Shown here: one piece after another, positions 7,612 to 16,179 of the stretch
Numbering within the stretch: the stretch's first letter is position 1
Layout of the letters: each line of letters begins with the position of its first letter
Source of the DNA: Micromonospora sediminimaris
GTDB taxonomy: Bacteria > Actinomycetota > Actinomycetes > Mycobacteriales > Micromonosporaceae
Length of the DNA stretch: 64,000 bases
Assembly: GCA_900112325.1 (NCBI GenBank)
Contig: FOLJ01000002.1
Location: 124,001-188,000 of the forward strand
Direction: 5' to 3'
Translations under genes and position numbers: made by a program
Notes under the pieces: generated by a model
Told to the model about the DNA's origin: nothing
What the model saw: the letters and a program-made list of their open reading frames with translations, nothing else
The model's database searches: none

Positions 7612-9209
7612 TCGACACCGACCAGCAGGGGATGGTGTGGTTGCCCGCCCGGATACACCTGCACCTCCACGAACGGCCAGCGCGCCGTGAGGTGCGCGCG
7701 CACCGCCTCGACCAGCCCGTCGGGCGCGTCGGCCCCGACGAGCAGGGTGACCAGCTCGCCGCCACCGCCGAGCATCCGGTCGACAAGCGCGACGGAGGTG
7801 TCCACCAGGTCGGCGCCGATCAGATTCACCTCGCCCTCGACCAGGGCGAGCACGTCACCGGCGCGGCACGGGCCGGCGACGGTGAGCGCCTCGCGGCCGG
7901 CCCGGCACACCTCGGCGTACCGGCAGGCGCCGGCGGCCTCGGCCATCGCGATCACGTCGTCGGCGAAGCGGCGCTGCGGATCGCGCACGGCGAGCGCCGC
8001 CAGCGCCTGCACCGGTGACCGGGTCGGCACCACCGCCACCTCCACCCCCAGCCGGTGCGCCTCCTCGGTGACCTGGTTGGCCACCGCCTGCGCGTCCGGG
8101 TCGTTGGGCAGCACCACCACCCGGGCCGCGCCGGTGGCGCGTACCGCGTCGAGCAGTTCACCGGTCGAAGGGTTGCCGGGCACCACCACCGCGCCCTCGG
8201 CGGCGAGCAGCTCGGCGATCCCGGCGCCGGCGGCCACCACCACGGCGGCCCGCCCGTCGGGCAACCGGGACGGTACGGGCTCCGGATGGTCGACGAAGCG
8301 GGTCACCGCGATCTGGTGCGGGCGGCCGGCCACCACACCCGCCTCGATCGCCGCGCCGACGTCGTTGACGTGCACGTGGACCTGCCAGGTGCCCTGGTCG
8401 CCGACGACCACCAGGGAATCGCCGATGGTGAGCAGGGTCTCCCGCATCCGCTCCACCGCGGCGGGCTCGGCGTCGAGCAGGAACTGCACCTCGTAGGCGT
8501 ACTCGGCCGAGCCGGTCTCCCGGGCGACGGTGACCGGCGGGCGCACCAGCGGAGGACTGGGCGCCGGCCGCACCGGGTTCTCCCCCGTGACCACCTCGAC
8601 GAGGGCGTCGAGCAGCAGGCACAGCCCCTGCCCACCGGCGTCGACCACCCCAGCCCGGTCCAGCGCCGGCAACTGCTCGGGGGTGCGGGCCAGCGCGCCG
8701 GCCGCGGCGTTTGCCGCGGCCCGGGCCACCACGCGCAGCTCGTCGCTGCCAGCCTGCTCGGCCGCGTCGGCGGCGGCCGAGACGACGGAGAGCAGAGTGC
8801 CCTCGACCGGGCGGGACACCGCCGTGTACGCCGCGTCGGTGGCCTCCCGCAGAGCTGCGGCCAGCTCCCGGCCCCGCACCTGCGGGACGGCGGCCAGAGT
8901 GTCGGCGAGACCCCGCAGGATCTGCGACAGGATCACCCCGGAGTTGCCCCGCGCGCCGAGCAGGGCACCCCGGGCCATCAGGCGCAACGCGTGCCCGTGG
9001 GCGGTCGACATGCCGTCGGCGTGGGTGTCGAGATCCATCGCCAGCGCCTGCTGCGCGGAGGTGAGGGTGAGCACCAGGTTGGTGCCGGTGTCACCGTCGG
9101 GCACCGGGTAGACGTTCAGCTCGTCGATCTCACCCTGGTGCCGCTTGAGCGCGGCGAGGCCGCTGGCGCACCAGCGGCGCACGGCGGCGGCGTCGAGGGT
9201 GTCCAGCAC
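7608..9209 (-). CDS. DAK2/DhaL-domain kinase, FakA/YloV family
   Basis: A 533-residue protein with an N-terminal DhaL domain (about residues 10-200) carrying the nucleotide/Mg-binding block NVYPVPDGDTGTNL and the GARGNSGVILSQ motif, followed by the FakA middle and C-terminal domains. In Firmicutes such proteins phosphorylate fatty acids bound to FakB (DegV proteins); no FakB gene is visible here, so the substrate in this organism is an inference. It lies directly upstream of recG with a 4-base overlap and divergent from rpmB, the conserved rpmB/DAK2/recG arrangement. Start GTG or ATG at 9209 agrees with family length. Confidence 0.88.
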   Translation of the reverse strand: MLDTLDAAAVRRWCASGLAALKRHQGEIDELNVYPVPDGDTGTNLVLTLTSAQQALAMDLDTHADGMSTAHGHALRLMARGALLGARGNSGVILSQILRGLADTLAAVPQVRGRELAAALREATDAAYTAVSRPVEGTLLSVVSAAADAAEQAGSDELRVVARAAANAAAGALARTPEQLPALDRAGVVDAGGQGLCLLLDALVEVVTGENPVRPAPSPPLVRPPVTVARETGSAEYAYEVQFLLDAEPAAVERMRETLLTIGDSLVVVGDQGTWQVHVHVNDVGAAIEAGVVAGRPHQIAVTRFVDHPEPVPSRLPDGRAAVVVAAGAGIAELLAAEGAVVVPGNPSTGELLDAVRATGAARVVVLPNDPDAQAVANQVTEEAHRLGVEVAVVPTRSPVQALAALAVRDPQRRFADDVIAMAEAAGACRYAEVCRAGREALTVAGPCRAGDVLALVEGEVNLIGADLVDTSVALVDRMLGGGGELVTLLVGADAPDGLVEAVRAHLTARWPFVEVQVYPGGQPHHPLLVGVE

Positions 9210-9426
9210 GGTGGCAGCCTACTGGCGTACGCTGACACTCGCCCGACACCGGGCGGGTCCGGTCCGGATCAGGTTCGCGGGCGCGCTGCCGTCCGCATCG
9301 CCTGCTGCGCCGTCGCGGTGGCCGAGCCCGGTTGGGCAGGCGACTTCCGCATCGGGTACCCTGGCCAGGTTGCCCGGGCTGCGCCTGGTGCCGACCTCAT
9401 GAACGTTTCAATCCCAGGAGTATCCC

Positions 9427-9618
9427 GTGGCTAGCGTGTGTGACGTCTGTGGCAAGGGGCCGGGCTTCGGCCACAACGTGTCCCACTCGCACCGGCGGAC
9501 CAACCGCCGCTGGAACCCGAACATCCAGTCGGTGCGCACCCCGGCCGGTGGCGGCACGACCAAGAAGCTGAAGGTCTGCACGTCCTGCATCAAGGCCGGC
9601 AAGGTCGCCCGCGCCTGA
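9427..9618 (+). CDS. rpmB: Large ribosomal subunit protein bL28
   Basis: A 63-residue bL28 with two CxxC pairs (CDVC residues 5-8, CTSC 52-55), the zinc-binding type, and the family block [22 protein letters not shown] 9427 has AGGAG 8 bases upstream. It is transcribed alone and divergently from the DAK2-recG operon, with a strong terminator 27 bases after the stop. The upstream 217 bases contain TACCCT near 9356, a possible -10, but no clear -35. Confidence 0.97.
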   Translation: MASVCDVCGKGPGFGHNVSHSHRRTNRRWNPNIQSVRTPAGGGTTKKLKVCTSCIKAGKVARA

Positions 9619-9644
9619 CGCGGTAGCACCCGGACATCACGACT

Positions 9645-9684
9645 GTCAAAACCGGCGGGCCCCAGCGGGCACGCCGGTTTTGAC
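9645..9684. terminator. Terminator after rpmB
   Basis: Perfect 13-bp inverted repeat (9645-9657 with 9672-9684), arm gtcaaaaccggcg, loop of 14 bases. The arm ends with TTTTGAC on the plus strand. It serves rpmB and perhaps the converging acetyltransferase gene. Confidence 0.8.
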
Positions 9685-9725
9685 GTGTCCGCAGGCCGGT
9701 GTCGGGTGCGCGGCGAGCGGGATAC

Positions 9726-10187
9726 TCAGAGCGTGCGACCGAACGACAGGCAGCCGGGCTCGTCGGCGTAAAAGCCGAAGTTGGGGATCCGCTCGTAGCC
9801 GGCCGCCTTGTACAACGCGATCGCCTCGGGCTGCCGGTCACCGCACTCCAGGATGATCCGTCGGCGCCCGTGCTCACGGGCCGAGCGTTCGATGGCCGCC
9901 AGCACAGTGCGGGCCACGCCCCGCCCCCGGGCCTCCGGCGCGGTGTACATCCGCTTCACCTCGGCGGTCTCCTCGCCGTGGCTGCGCCAGCCGCCGCAGC
10001 CCACCGGCTGTCCGTCGATCCGGGCGACCAGGAACGCCCCGGCCGGCGGCACGAACTCGCGCGCGTCGACCGGGGTCTCGTCGCCGCTGCCGCCGTACCG
10101 GGCGCTCAGGTCAGCCAGGGTCGCGGTGATCAACCGCTGGGCCTCCGGCGAGTCGAACGGCACCGTGTGGATCTCGATTTCGTGCAC
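9726..10187 (-). CDS. GNAT family N-acetyltransferase
   Basis: A 153-residue single-domain GNAT enzyme. The acetyl-CoA pyrophosphate-binding motif RGRGVARTVL (about residues 89-98) and the C-terminal ALYKAAGYERIPNF block are clear. It would transfer an acetyl group from acetyl-CoA to an amine, but the acceptor is unknown. GTG 10187 is preceded by TACCCT 6 bases upstream and no Shine-Dalgarno, so the mRNA may be leaderless. Not obviously in an operon: 49 bases separate it from the thiL stop upstream. Confidence 0.85.
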   Translation of the reverse strand: MHEIEIHTVPFDSPEAQRLITATLADLSARYGGSGDETPVDAREFVPPAGAFLVARIDGQPVGCGGWRSHGEETAEVKRMYTAPEARGRGVARTVLAAIERSAREHGRRRIILECGDRQPEAIALYKAAGYERIPNFGFYADEPGCLSFGRTL

Positions 10188-10236
10188 CCGTGCAGGGTAC
10201 GACGCGGCTGGCAGCGCCCTGCGGGGTGGCCTGCGG

Positions 10237-11175
10237 TCAGCGAAAATGGTCCCATCCGGCCGGCCCGTCGAACGGTCGGCCGTCCACCGTCACACCGGAG
10301 CCCACGGCTACCCGGCCGATCGCCCGCCAGCCCGGGGGCAGGGCCGTCGCCGGGGGAAAGGTAGCGGCGAGCGCATGGTCGTCGCCACCGGCCAACAGCC
10401 AGGCGTACGGGTCGACGCCGAGCGCCTGCGCGGCGTCACGCATCTGCGGCGGCACCTCGAAGGCGTCCCGGGCGATGTCGATGGCCACCCCGCTGGCCTT
10501 CGCCATGTGCCTGAGGTCGGCGAGCAGCCCGTCCGAGACGTCGATCATGGCGGTGGCGCCGAGCCGGGCGGCCTGCGGCCCGGCCGGGTAGGGCACCTCC
10601 GGTCGCCGGTACGCCTCGACCAGCAGCCGGGGCGTCCGGAAGCCACGGGAGAGCACGGTGAACCCGGCCGCCGCGTACCCGGTGCGACCGGCCAGGGCGA
10701 GCAGGTCACCGGGTCGGGCACCGGCCCGGGTCACCGGGGACCGACCGCCCAGGTTGCCGAGCGCGGTGACCGCGATGGTAAGCGTGGGGCTGGCCGACAT
10801 GTCCCCGCCCACCACACTGGCCCCGACACCGGCCGCCTCGGCACCGAGCCCGTCGGCAAGTTGCTCCAGCCAGCCGGTGTCGACGTCCTCCGGTACGCAG
10901 AGCGCCACCAGCAGGGCGGTCGGCTCCGCGCCCATGGCCGCCACGTCGGCGAGGTTCGCCGCCGCCGCCCGGCGGCCGATGTCGTGCGGACCGGCCCAGT
11001 CCCGGCGGAAGTGCCGCCCCTCGACCAGCACGTCGGTGGTGGCGACCACCCGGGCGTCCGGCGCGGCGACCACTGCGGCGTCGTCACCGGGGCCGAGCAG
11101 CACCGTCGGGCCGTACGACAGCCGGGCCGTGACCCGGTCGATCAGCCCGAACTCGCCGACACCCGCGACACTCAC
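10237..11175 (-). CDS. thiL: Thiamine-monophosphate kinase
   Basis: ThiL phosphorylates thiamine phosphate to thiamine diphosphate, the active cofactor (needed for example by the acetolactate synthase of this window). The 312-residue protein has the GPGDDAAVV motif near residue 29, VEGRHFRRDW (51-60), and the MIDVSDGLLADL block of the AIRS/PurM-like kinase fold. The frame stays open far upstream of the gene, but GTG 11175 gives the family's length and its usual N-terminus (GVGEFGLIDR). It is divergent from the Lrp-domain gene, as in M. tuberculosis. Confidence 0.95.
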   Translation of the reverse strand: MSVAGVGEFGLIDRVTARLSYGPTVLLGPGDDAAVVAAPDARVVATTDVLVEGRHFRRDWAGPHDIGRRAAAANLADVAAMGAEPTALLVALCVPEDVDTGWLEQLADGLGAEAAGVGASVVGGDMSASPTLTIAVTALGNLGGRSPVTRAGARPGDLLALAGRTGYAAAGFTVLSRGFRTPRLLVEAYRRPEVPYPAGPQAARLGATAMIDVSDGLLADLRHMAKASGVAIDIARDAFEVPPQMRDAAQALGVDPYAWLLAGGDDHALAATFPPATALPPGWRAIGRVAVGSGVTVDGRPFDGPAGWDHFR

Positions 11176-11319
11176 GACGACACCGCCCTGAACCTGATGG
11201 TTCGCTCGCTGCGCTCGCTCACTGCTTCTCCTTGGCCACCGATCGGGGTCTGCCCTGGTCCGTAAGGTACTTTCTCCCTTCGGGCCGCCTGGCAGGCGGC
11301 GACGGAGGGAGGTCGAGTC

Positions 11320-11553
11320 GTGGTACAGGCGTACATCCTCATCCAGACAGAGGTCGGCCGGGCACGTGACGTGGCCGGTCTCATCGCTGATCTCGCCGGC
11401 GTGGTCCGCGTCGACGCGGTCACCGGGCCGTACGACGTGGTCGTGCTCACCCAGGCGAACACCGTCGACGAGCTCGGAAAACTGATTGTCAGCAAGGTGC
11501 AGATGGTGCCTGGCATCACCCGCACCCTCACGTGTTCGGTGGTGCGCCTGTAA
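11320..11553 (+). CDS. Stand-alone Lrp/AsnC ligand-binding (RAM) domain protein
   Basis: A 77-residue protein made only of the alpha-beta ligand-binding domain of Lrp/AsnC regulators (IQTEVGRARDVAGLIADLAGV ... GPYDVVVLTQANTVDELGKLIV), without a DNA-binding helix-turn-helix. Such SraA-like domains assemble into rings that bind amino acids. GTG 11320 follows a strong GGAGGGAGG. Its TAA stop is directly followed by the GTG start of the DUF3515 gene, so both are cotranscribed. What it modulates is not known; a link to the amino acid genes of this window is speculation. Confidence 0.88.
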   Translation: MVQAYILIQTEVGRARDVAGLIADLAGVVRVDAVTGPYDVVVLTQANTVDELGKLIVSKVQMVPGITRTLTCSVVRL

Positions 11554-12174
11554 GTGGACGAGCACGCTGAATCCCCCGTCGCCCAGGCTGACCGCCCGGG
11601 CGCTGAGGCACCCGACCGCACCAACCGCAGCGCGGCGCTGATCGCCACGGCGGTGGCGGTGCCGGTGGCCCTGCTGGTGGGTGCGCTCGCGCTGGGCAAC
11701 CTCTCGCCGGAGGAACCGGCCGCCGCGCCGCAGCCGTCGGCGACCACGCCCGCTCCGGTCTCCACGGCGCCGGTCGAGATGGCCGCCCCTCAGCTTGGCG
11801 AGCGCCCGACCGTCGTCTGCCGCGCCCTGCTGTCCCAGCTGCCCGACTCGATCCGCGACCTGCCGCAGCGCCCGGTGAGCGCCGGGCCGGAGCAGAATGC
11901 CGCGTACGGCGACCCGGCGCTCACCGTGGCCTGCGGTGGCGATGAGCCGGAGGTGAAGCCCGACGACCACCTCTACCTGGTCAACTCGGTCTGCTGGTAC
12001 GCGGTGGAGGGGCCCGACGTGACGGAGCTGACCACCGTCGACCGGGAGACCGCGGTGACCCTGCGGGTGCCGCACTTCTACGGCGAGGCGTTGCAGTGGG
12101 CCTCCCCGGTCTCCGCCACAATCGTCGAGTCGATCCGGTCGTCCGGCACGGCACCGTCCGGCTGCACCTCCTGA
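11554..12174 (+). CDS. DUF3515 membrane-anchored protein
   Basis: A 206-residue actinobacterial protein of the DUF3515 family. One N-terminal membrane segment (about 29-49, LIATAVAVPVALLVGALALG), a Pro/Ala/Thr linker (55-80), then an extracytoplasmic domain with conserved cysteines (VVCRALLSQLP, VACGG, SVCWYAV, SGCTS). No lipobox, so it is a signal anchor rather than a lipoprotein. GTG 11554 directly abuts the stop of the Lrp-domain gene. It lies in the thiL-ddl neighbourhood where this family is usually found; the function is unknown. Confidence 0.85.
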   Translation: MDEHAESPVAQADRPGAEAPDRTNRSAALIATAVAVPVALLVGALALGNLSPEEPAAAPQPSATTPAPVSTAPVEMAAPQLGERPTVVCRALLSQLPDSIRDLPQRPVSAGPEQNAAYGDPALTVACGGDEPEVKPDDHLYLVNSVCWYAVEGPDVTELTTVDRETAVTLRVPHFYGEALQWASPVSATIVESIRSSGTAPSGCTS

Positions 12175-12202
12175 CGCAGCGGATCAGAGCCGGGGCGGAG
12201 GC

Positions 12203-13309
12203 TCAGTGCTGCCCCGGCCCCCTGGTCAACGCGGTGCGGATGAGCCGGTCGACAAGCTTCGGGTACTCCAGGCCGGCCGCCGCCCACATCCGGGGGAACA
12301 TCGACGTCGGCGTGAAGCCGGGCATCGTGTTGATCTCGTTGAGGTAGACGTCGAGGTCGGGCGTGACGAAGAAGTCGACGCGGGCCAGGCCGGCGCAGTC
12401 GAGCGCGGTGAAGGCGCGTACGGCGTAGTCGCGCACCTGCCGGGTGACCCGCTCCGGCAGGTCGGCCGGGATGTCGTACTCGCAGGCGGACTCCGCGTCG
12501 ATGTACTTGGCCTCGAAGTCGTAGAAGTCGTAGTCGCCGACCACCCGGACCTCGGCCAGCACGGACGCCTCCGGCGCGCCGCCGGCCTCGCCCTCCAGCA
12601 CGCCGCACTCGATCTCCCGGCCGACGATGGCGCCCTCGACCAGGACCTTGCTGTCGATCTCCCGGGCGGTGGCGAGGGCCGTGTCCAGGTCGGCCCAGTC
12701 GTTGACCTTGGTGATGCCGAAGGACGAGCCGGCCCGGGAGGGCTTGACGAAGACCGGCAGGCCCAGCCGCTGCTTGTCCGCCTCGCTAAGCGTGGTTCCG
12801 CTGCGCAGCACCGCGTACGGGCCGACCGGAATGCCCTCGGCGGCGCAGAGCTTCTTGGTGAACTCCTTGTCCATCGCGGCGGCCGAGGCGAAGACCTTCG
12901 CCCCGACGTACGGGATGCCGGCCATCTCCAGCATGCCCTGGATGGTGCCGTCCTCACCGTAGGCGCCGTGCAGCACGGGGAAGACCACGTCCACGTCGGC
13001 GAGCGCCCGGGGCCCTTCGGTCGGGTCGAGCACGAGCAGCCCGCCGCCGGTGGGGTCGGTGCGCAGCACGATGTCCGTGCCGGACTCCGCGGTGATCTCC
13101 GGCAGCCGACGGGCGCTGATCGCCAACTGACCGGGGTCGCCGTTGGTGAGCACCCACTGGCCAGCCCGGGTGATACCGACCGGCACCACCTCGAACTCGT
13201 CCGGATCCAGCGCGCCGAGCACGCTGCCGGCGCTGACGCACGAGATGCCGTGTTCCGGGCTGCGGCCGCCGAAGACGATCGCCACGCGGGTCTTGCCTGG
13301 GGTGGTCAC
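12203..13309 (-). CDS. ddl: D-alanine--D-alanine ligase
   Basis: Ddl joins two D-alanines with ATP for the peptidoglycan stem peptide, and is the target of D-cycloserine. The 368-residue ATP-grasp protein shows RVAIVFGGRSPEHGISC at the N-terminus, FVKPSRAGSSFGITKV for ATP binding, and DFFVTPDLDVYLNEINTMPGFTPTSMFP with the metal ligands at the C-terminus. GTG 13309 is chosen because GGAAAGG lies 8 bases upstream; GTG 13318 would overlap that site. It is convergent with the DUF3515 gene. A methionine next to the serine of the EINTMPGFT block is normal for the family. Confidence 0.96.
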   Translation of the reverse strand: MTTPGKTRVAIVFGGRSPEHGISCVSAGSVLGALDPDEFEVVPVGITRAGQWVLTNGDPGQLAISARRLPEITAESGTDIVLRTDPTGGGLLVLDPTEGPRALADVDVVFPVLHGAYGEDGTIQGMLEMAGIPYVGAKVFASAAAMDKEFTKKLCAAEGIPVGPYAVLRSGTTLSEADKQRLGLPVFVKPSRAGSSFGITKVNDWADLDTALATAREIDSKVLVEGAIVGREIECGVLEGEAGGAPEASVLAEVRVVGDYDFYDFEAKYIDAESACEYDIPADLPERVTRQVRDYAVRAFTALDCAGLARVDFFVTPDLDVYLNEINTMPGFTPTSMFPRMWAAAGLEYPKLVDRLIRTALTRGPGQH

Positions 13310-13458
13310 TGTGATCACCTTTCCGGGACGCACTGCTGGCGCTCTCCCGGATGACCTTACTGTGCGTGGCGGATGGGGGTAGCCGATACCCTGCGGGAAC
13401 GCGAAACGGCCGCAAACGGTCAACAAGCCATATACGGAACGTGATCGGGCGATCGAGG

Positions 13459-13695
13459 TCAGCCGGCCAGCTCACGCTCGCCGTACGCGTGCCGGCGTCC
13501 GATGGCGAGCACCTTGACCCGCTGCCGGCCGGCCCGCACCATGCCGAGCGCCATGAAGGCGCCGGCGATCCGATCGGCGGCCTCGCGACTGTTCGCGCCG
13601 ACCACCTGGCGGCGACGCTCCGGGGCCAGCCGCTCGTTACGACCATCCACCTCGTACGGACGGACGTCGGTCAGCACCACCAGGAAACGTGTCAT
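13459..13695 (-). CDS. Small conserved-looking hypothetical protein
   Basis: A 78-residue, strongly basic, soluble protein (MTRFLVVLTDVRPYEVDGRN start). It has a beta-strand-like N-terminus, an alpha-rich middle (RRRQVVGANSREAADRIAGAF) and no cysteines or membrane segment. Codon use is as in neighbours. It may be a small regulator or an accessory of the nearby XRE/DUF397 pair, from which it is divergent. No family was recognised and the ribosome-binding site is weak, so the call rests on the well-behaved reading frame. Confidence 0.5.
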   Translation of the reverse strand: MTRFLVVLTDVRPYEVDGRNERLAPERRRQVVGANSREAADRIAGAFMALGMVRAGRQRVKVLAIGRRHAYGERELAG

Positions 13696-13970
13696 CGCCG
13701 GCCGTCCCGGCGCTCGCCGAAAACCCGCTGACCAGTCTGCACGTCGATTCCCTTCCGGTAGCCGACCTCCTGGCGTGGCACGCGGCGGTCGGGTACGGGG
13801 GAAAACCCGACCGCCGCGCGCCTCATCCCCTCCGGTCGCTCACCACCACCGTCGCCACGACAACCGGCGGTGAGGACGCGCTAACAGATTGACAGCTCCA
13901 TGGGCATGAATGCAACTCTCACTGGCGTTCTCTCATGTACAGCTTCCCAAATACGTGCGACCATCTATAC

Positions 13971-14816
13971 ATGGCTCCGAAGACCGCACGTGCCCGTCGA
14001 TTGGGCATCGCCCTGCGCCACCATCGGGAGGCCGCCGGCCTCACCCTGGAGACCGCGGCCGACGAGATCAACAGCACCCGCAGCACGCTCTCCCGCTACG
14101 AGAACGCGCAGACCCTGGTCAACCCAGCCACCGTGCGCGCGCTGCTCACCCTCTACGGAGTCGGCGCGGACGAGGTCGCGGCCGCCGTCCAGCTCGCCAA
14201 GGACGCGCGCAAGCCCGGCTGGTGGGTGTCCTATTCGTACCTGCTCGACCGGCGCACCATCGACTTCATCGCGCTGGAGGCCGAGGCCGTCGCCATCGCG
14301 AATTTCGAGCCGTCGGTGGTGCCCGGGCTGTTGCAGACCGCCGACTACATCCGCGGCGTGATGCGGGGCGGGCCACACACCCTCAGCGACAACGACGTCG
14401 AGGAGCGGGTGCGCATGCGGCTGGACCGGCAACAGCGGATCTTCGAGGAGGACCCGCCGATCTTCGACGCGATTCTCGACGAGGCCGCGCTGCTTCGTCC
14501 GGTGGGTGACGACTCCGCGCAACAGGGTCAGCTGAGCCACCTGCTCAAGATGAGCGAGCTACCGAACATCACCGTCCAGGTGATCCCGCTGGTCGCCGGC
14601 TACCACCGGGGCACCCGGGGCTCCCTGCACATCCTCGAATTCGCCGACCCGGAGGACCCGATCATCGCCTCCGTGGAGACGGTCGCCGGGCAGATGATCC
14701 TCGACCGTCCCGGCGACCTGCGTACCTGCACCAAGATCATGGAGCACCTGCGCACCGTCGCGCTCAGCCCGACGGACAGCCGCGAGGCAATCTTCAAACT
14801 CCTGAAGGGACGGTAA
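13971..14816 (+). CDS. XRE family regulator with DUF5753 domain
   Basis: A 281-residue protein: N-terminal helix-turn-helix (residues about 10-65, LGIALRHHREAAGLTLETAA then STLSRYENAQ), then the DUF5753 domain (about 90-275, with FEPSVVPGLLQTADYIR). This architecture is the hallmark of the many WhiJ-like regulators of Streptomyces and relatives, which pair with a small DUF397 protein. ATG 13971 gives the family N-terminus; an in-frame ATG at 13935 would add 12 residues. Neither start has a good Shine-Dalgarno. catgta (13934) and tacatg (13968) form an inverted repeat across the start that could be an autoregulatory operator. Confidence 0.9.
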   Translation: MAPKTARARRLGIALRHHREAAGLTLETAADEINSTRSTLSRYENAQTLVNPATVRALLTLYGVGADEVAAAVQLAKDARKPGWWVSYSYLLDRRTIDFIALEAEAVAIANFEPSVVPGLLQTADYIRGVMRGGPHTLSDNDVEERVRMRLDRQQRIFEEDPPIFDAILDEAALLRPVGDDSAQQGQLSHLLKMSELPNITVQVIPLVAGYHRGTRGSLHILEFADPEDPIIASVETVAGQMILDRPGDLRTCTKIMEHLRTVALSPTDSREAIFKLLKGR

Positions 14817-14820
14817 TGCG

Positions 14821-15021
14821 ATGACACCGACGACCAACGCCGCGGCGGCCGTGACGGGCTGGCGCAAGAGCAGCCACAGCGGTGACGAGGGCGCCTGCGT
14901 CGAGATGGCGGTCGTCCCCGGCACTGTCGCCGTACGCGACTCCAAGGACCCGCACGGCCCGCTGCTGATCTTCCGGCCGTCGGCGTGGACCGCCTTCGCC
15001 CAGGCTCCGCCGACCCGCTGA
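14821..15021 (+). CDS. DUF397 family protein, partner of the XRE regulator
   Basis: A 66-residue protein with the DUF397 signature WRKSSHSGDEGACVEMA (residues 14-30), VAVRDSKDP and LLIFRPSAWTAF. It begins 4 bases after the regulator's stop, so the pair is cotranscribed. Family knowledge: in Streptomyces such pairs act in developmental control, and the DUF397 protein is proposed to antagonise its cognate XRE partner; a toxin-antitoxin-like role has also been suggested. The target of this pair is unknown. Confidence 0.92.
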   Translation: MTPTTNAAAAVTGWRKSSHSGDEGACVEMAVVPGTVAVRDSKDPHGPLLIFRPSAWTAFAQAPPTR

Positions 15022-15050
15022 GCCACGGAGGGACCGCACCCCAGAGCCGC

Positions 15051-15085
15051 TGACCGGGCCGGTAAGGGCACCGCCGGCCCGGTCA
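15051..15085. terminator. Terminator between the DUF397 and ROK genes
   Basis: Perfect 12-bp stem (15051-15062 with 15074-15085), loop of 11 bases, placed between two converging genes. Confidence 0.7.
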
Positions 15086-15095
15086 GCCCCTCCGC

Positions 15096-16142
15096 CTAGT
15101 CGCCGACCAGCGGTGGCGGCGACGGCAGCGCACGGACCGCCTCCAGCGCCGCCAGCGCCACGCCCCGCGCGCCAGCCATGTCACGGTCCGGCACCAGCGC
15201 GAAGGTGGCCAGGGCGGCCTGCTCCGCCCGGAGCAGGGTGTGCTCGCGCACGGCGGCCAGGAACCAGTCGCGGAACGCCGCGTCCGTCTCCACCACCCCA
15301 CCACCGACGAAGTACGCGTGCGGATCGGTGAAGTTCGACGCGATGGTGAACAGCGCGGCGAGCGCCCTCGCCTGCTGGGCGAAGACTTCCCGGGCCAGTT
15401 CGTCGCCCCGCTCGCCGTAGCCGCGTACCAGCTTCGCCGCGCGCTCCGGTGACTCGCCGATCAGCGGATGCCCCGGAAAGCGGGTCAACCAGTACGGCAA
15501 CAGGTTGTGCTCGATCGCGGTCAACGACACGACGCTCTCGACGTCACCGGCGAAGCCGCAGGCGCAGATCGGCACCGGTTGGCCCGGCGCCAACACGGTA
15601 TTCATCGGAATATGCACATGCCCCAACTCGCCGGCCATTCCCGCCGCGCCGGAGATCACCCGGCCGTGCTCGACCAGGCCGCCACCGAGTCCGGTGCCGA
15701 CGATCGCCGACACTGACGAGCGCCGCATCGCGTCGGCCCCGAAGTGGACGTGATGGGCGTAGAGCGCAGCGGCGTTGCCGTCGTTGTGGTAGACCACCGG
15801 TAGCCCGAGCCGACGTTCGAGGGCGCCCCGCACGTCATAGCCGCGCCAGGCCGGCTGGGAGAAGTTCGTGGAGCCCTTCGACGAGATGACGCCGCTGGCA
15901 CTGGCCGGACCGGGCGTGTCCAGACCGACCGCACCGACCTGTTCGCGGGGCACCCCGGTGAGGGCCAGCACGCCGTCGAAGGCGTCCGCCATCGCCGCCA
16001 CCGCCGCCTCCGGGCCCTCCTGCACCCGGCTCGGCGTCTCCACCAGGCGGTCGACCAGGAATCGTCCGTCGAGCGTGAGCACGGTGGCGTTGTTGGTCGT
16101 GCCACCGTTGTCGATCCCGACGACCACCGTTGCGCTGTCCAC
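15096..16142 (-). CDS. ROK family sugar kinase (glucokinase/fructokinase type)
   Basis: A 348-residue ROK protein without helix-turn-helix, so a kinase rather than a NagC-type repressor. Motifs: phosphate-binding GIDNGGTTNNATV near the N-terminus, GLDTPGPASASG, the catalytic-region HNDGNAAALYAHH, and GTGLGGGLVEHGRVI. The family zinc motif CxCGxxGCxE appears as CACGFAGDVE, so the third cysteine is replaced by Asp; zinc binding may be altered. GTG 16142 is preferred because GGAGG stands 10 bases upstream; GTG 16166 would add 8 residues. The sugar substrate cannot be deduced. Confidence 0.85.
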   Translation of the reverse strand: MDSATVVVGIDNGGTTNNATVLTLDGRFLVDRLVETPSRVQEGPEAAVAAMADAFDGVLALTGVPREQVGAVGLDTPGPASASGVISSKGSTNFSQPAWRGYDVRGALERRLGLPVVYHNDGNAAALYAHHVHFGADAMRRSSVSAIVGTGLGGGLVEHGRVISGAAGMAGELGHVHIPMNTVLAPGQPVPICACGFAGDVESVVSLTAIEHNLLPYWLTRFPGHPLIGESPERAAKLVRGYGERGDELAREVFAQQARALAALFTIASNFTDPHAYFVGGGVVETDAAFRDWFLAAVREHTLLRAEQAALATFALVPDRDMAGARGVALAALEAVRALPSPPPLVGD

Positions 16143-16179
16143 CCGAGTTCCGCCTCCCGCCGTCACACCTGACGTGAGG

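Noticed and set aside
10237-12075. Open frame far upstream of thiL as a longer protein
   Set aside because: The extra residues cover the opposite-strand Lrp-domain and DUF3515 genes and show no domain; thiL is complete from GTG 11175.
13689-13892. Open frame of about 67 codons on the plus strand beside the 78-residue hypothetical
   Set aside because: Overlaps the start of that gene on the other strand and has a low-complexity translation (RRAPHPLRSLTTTVATT) with no family feature.
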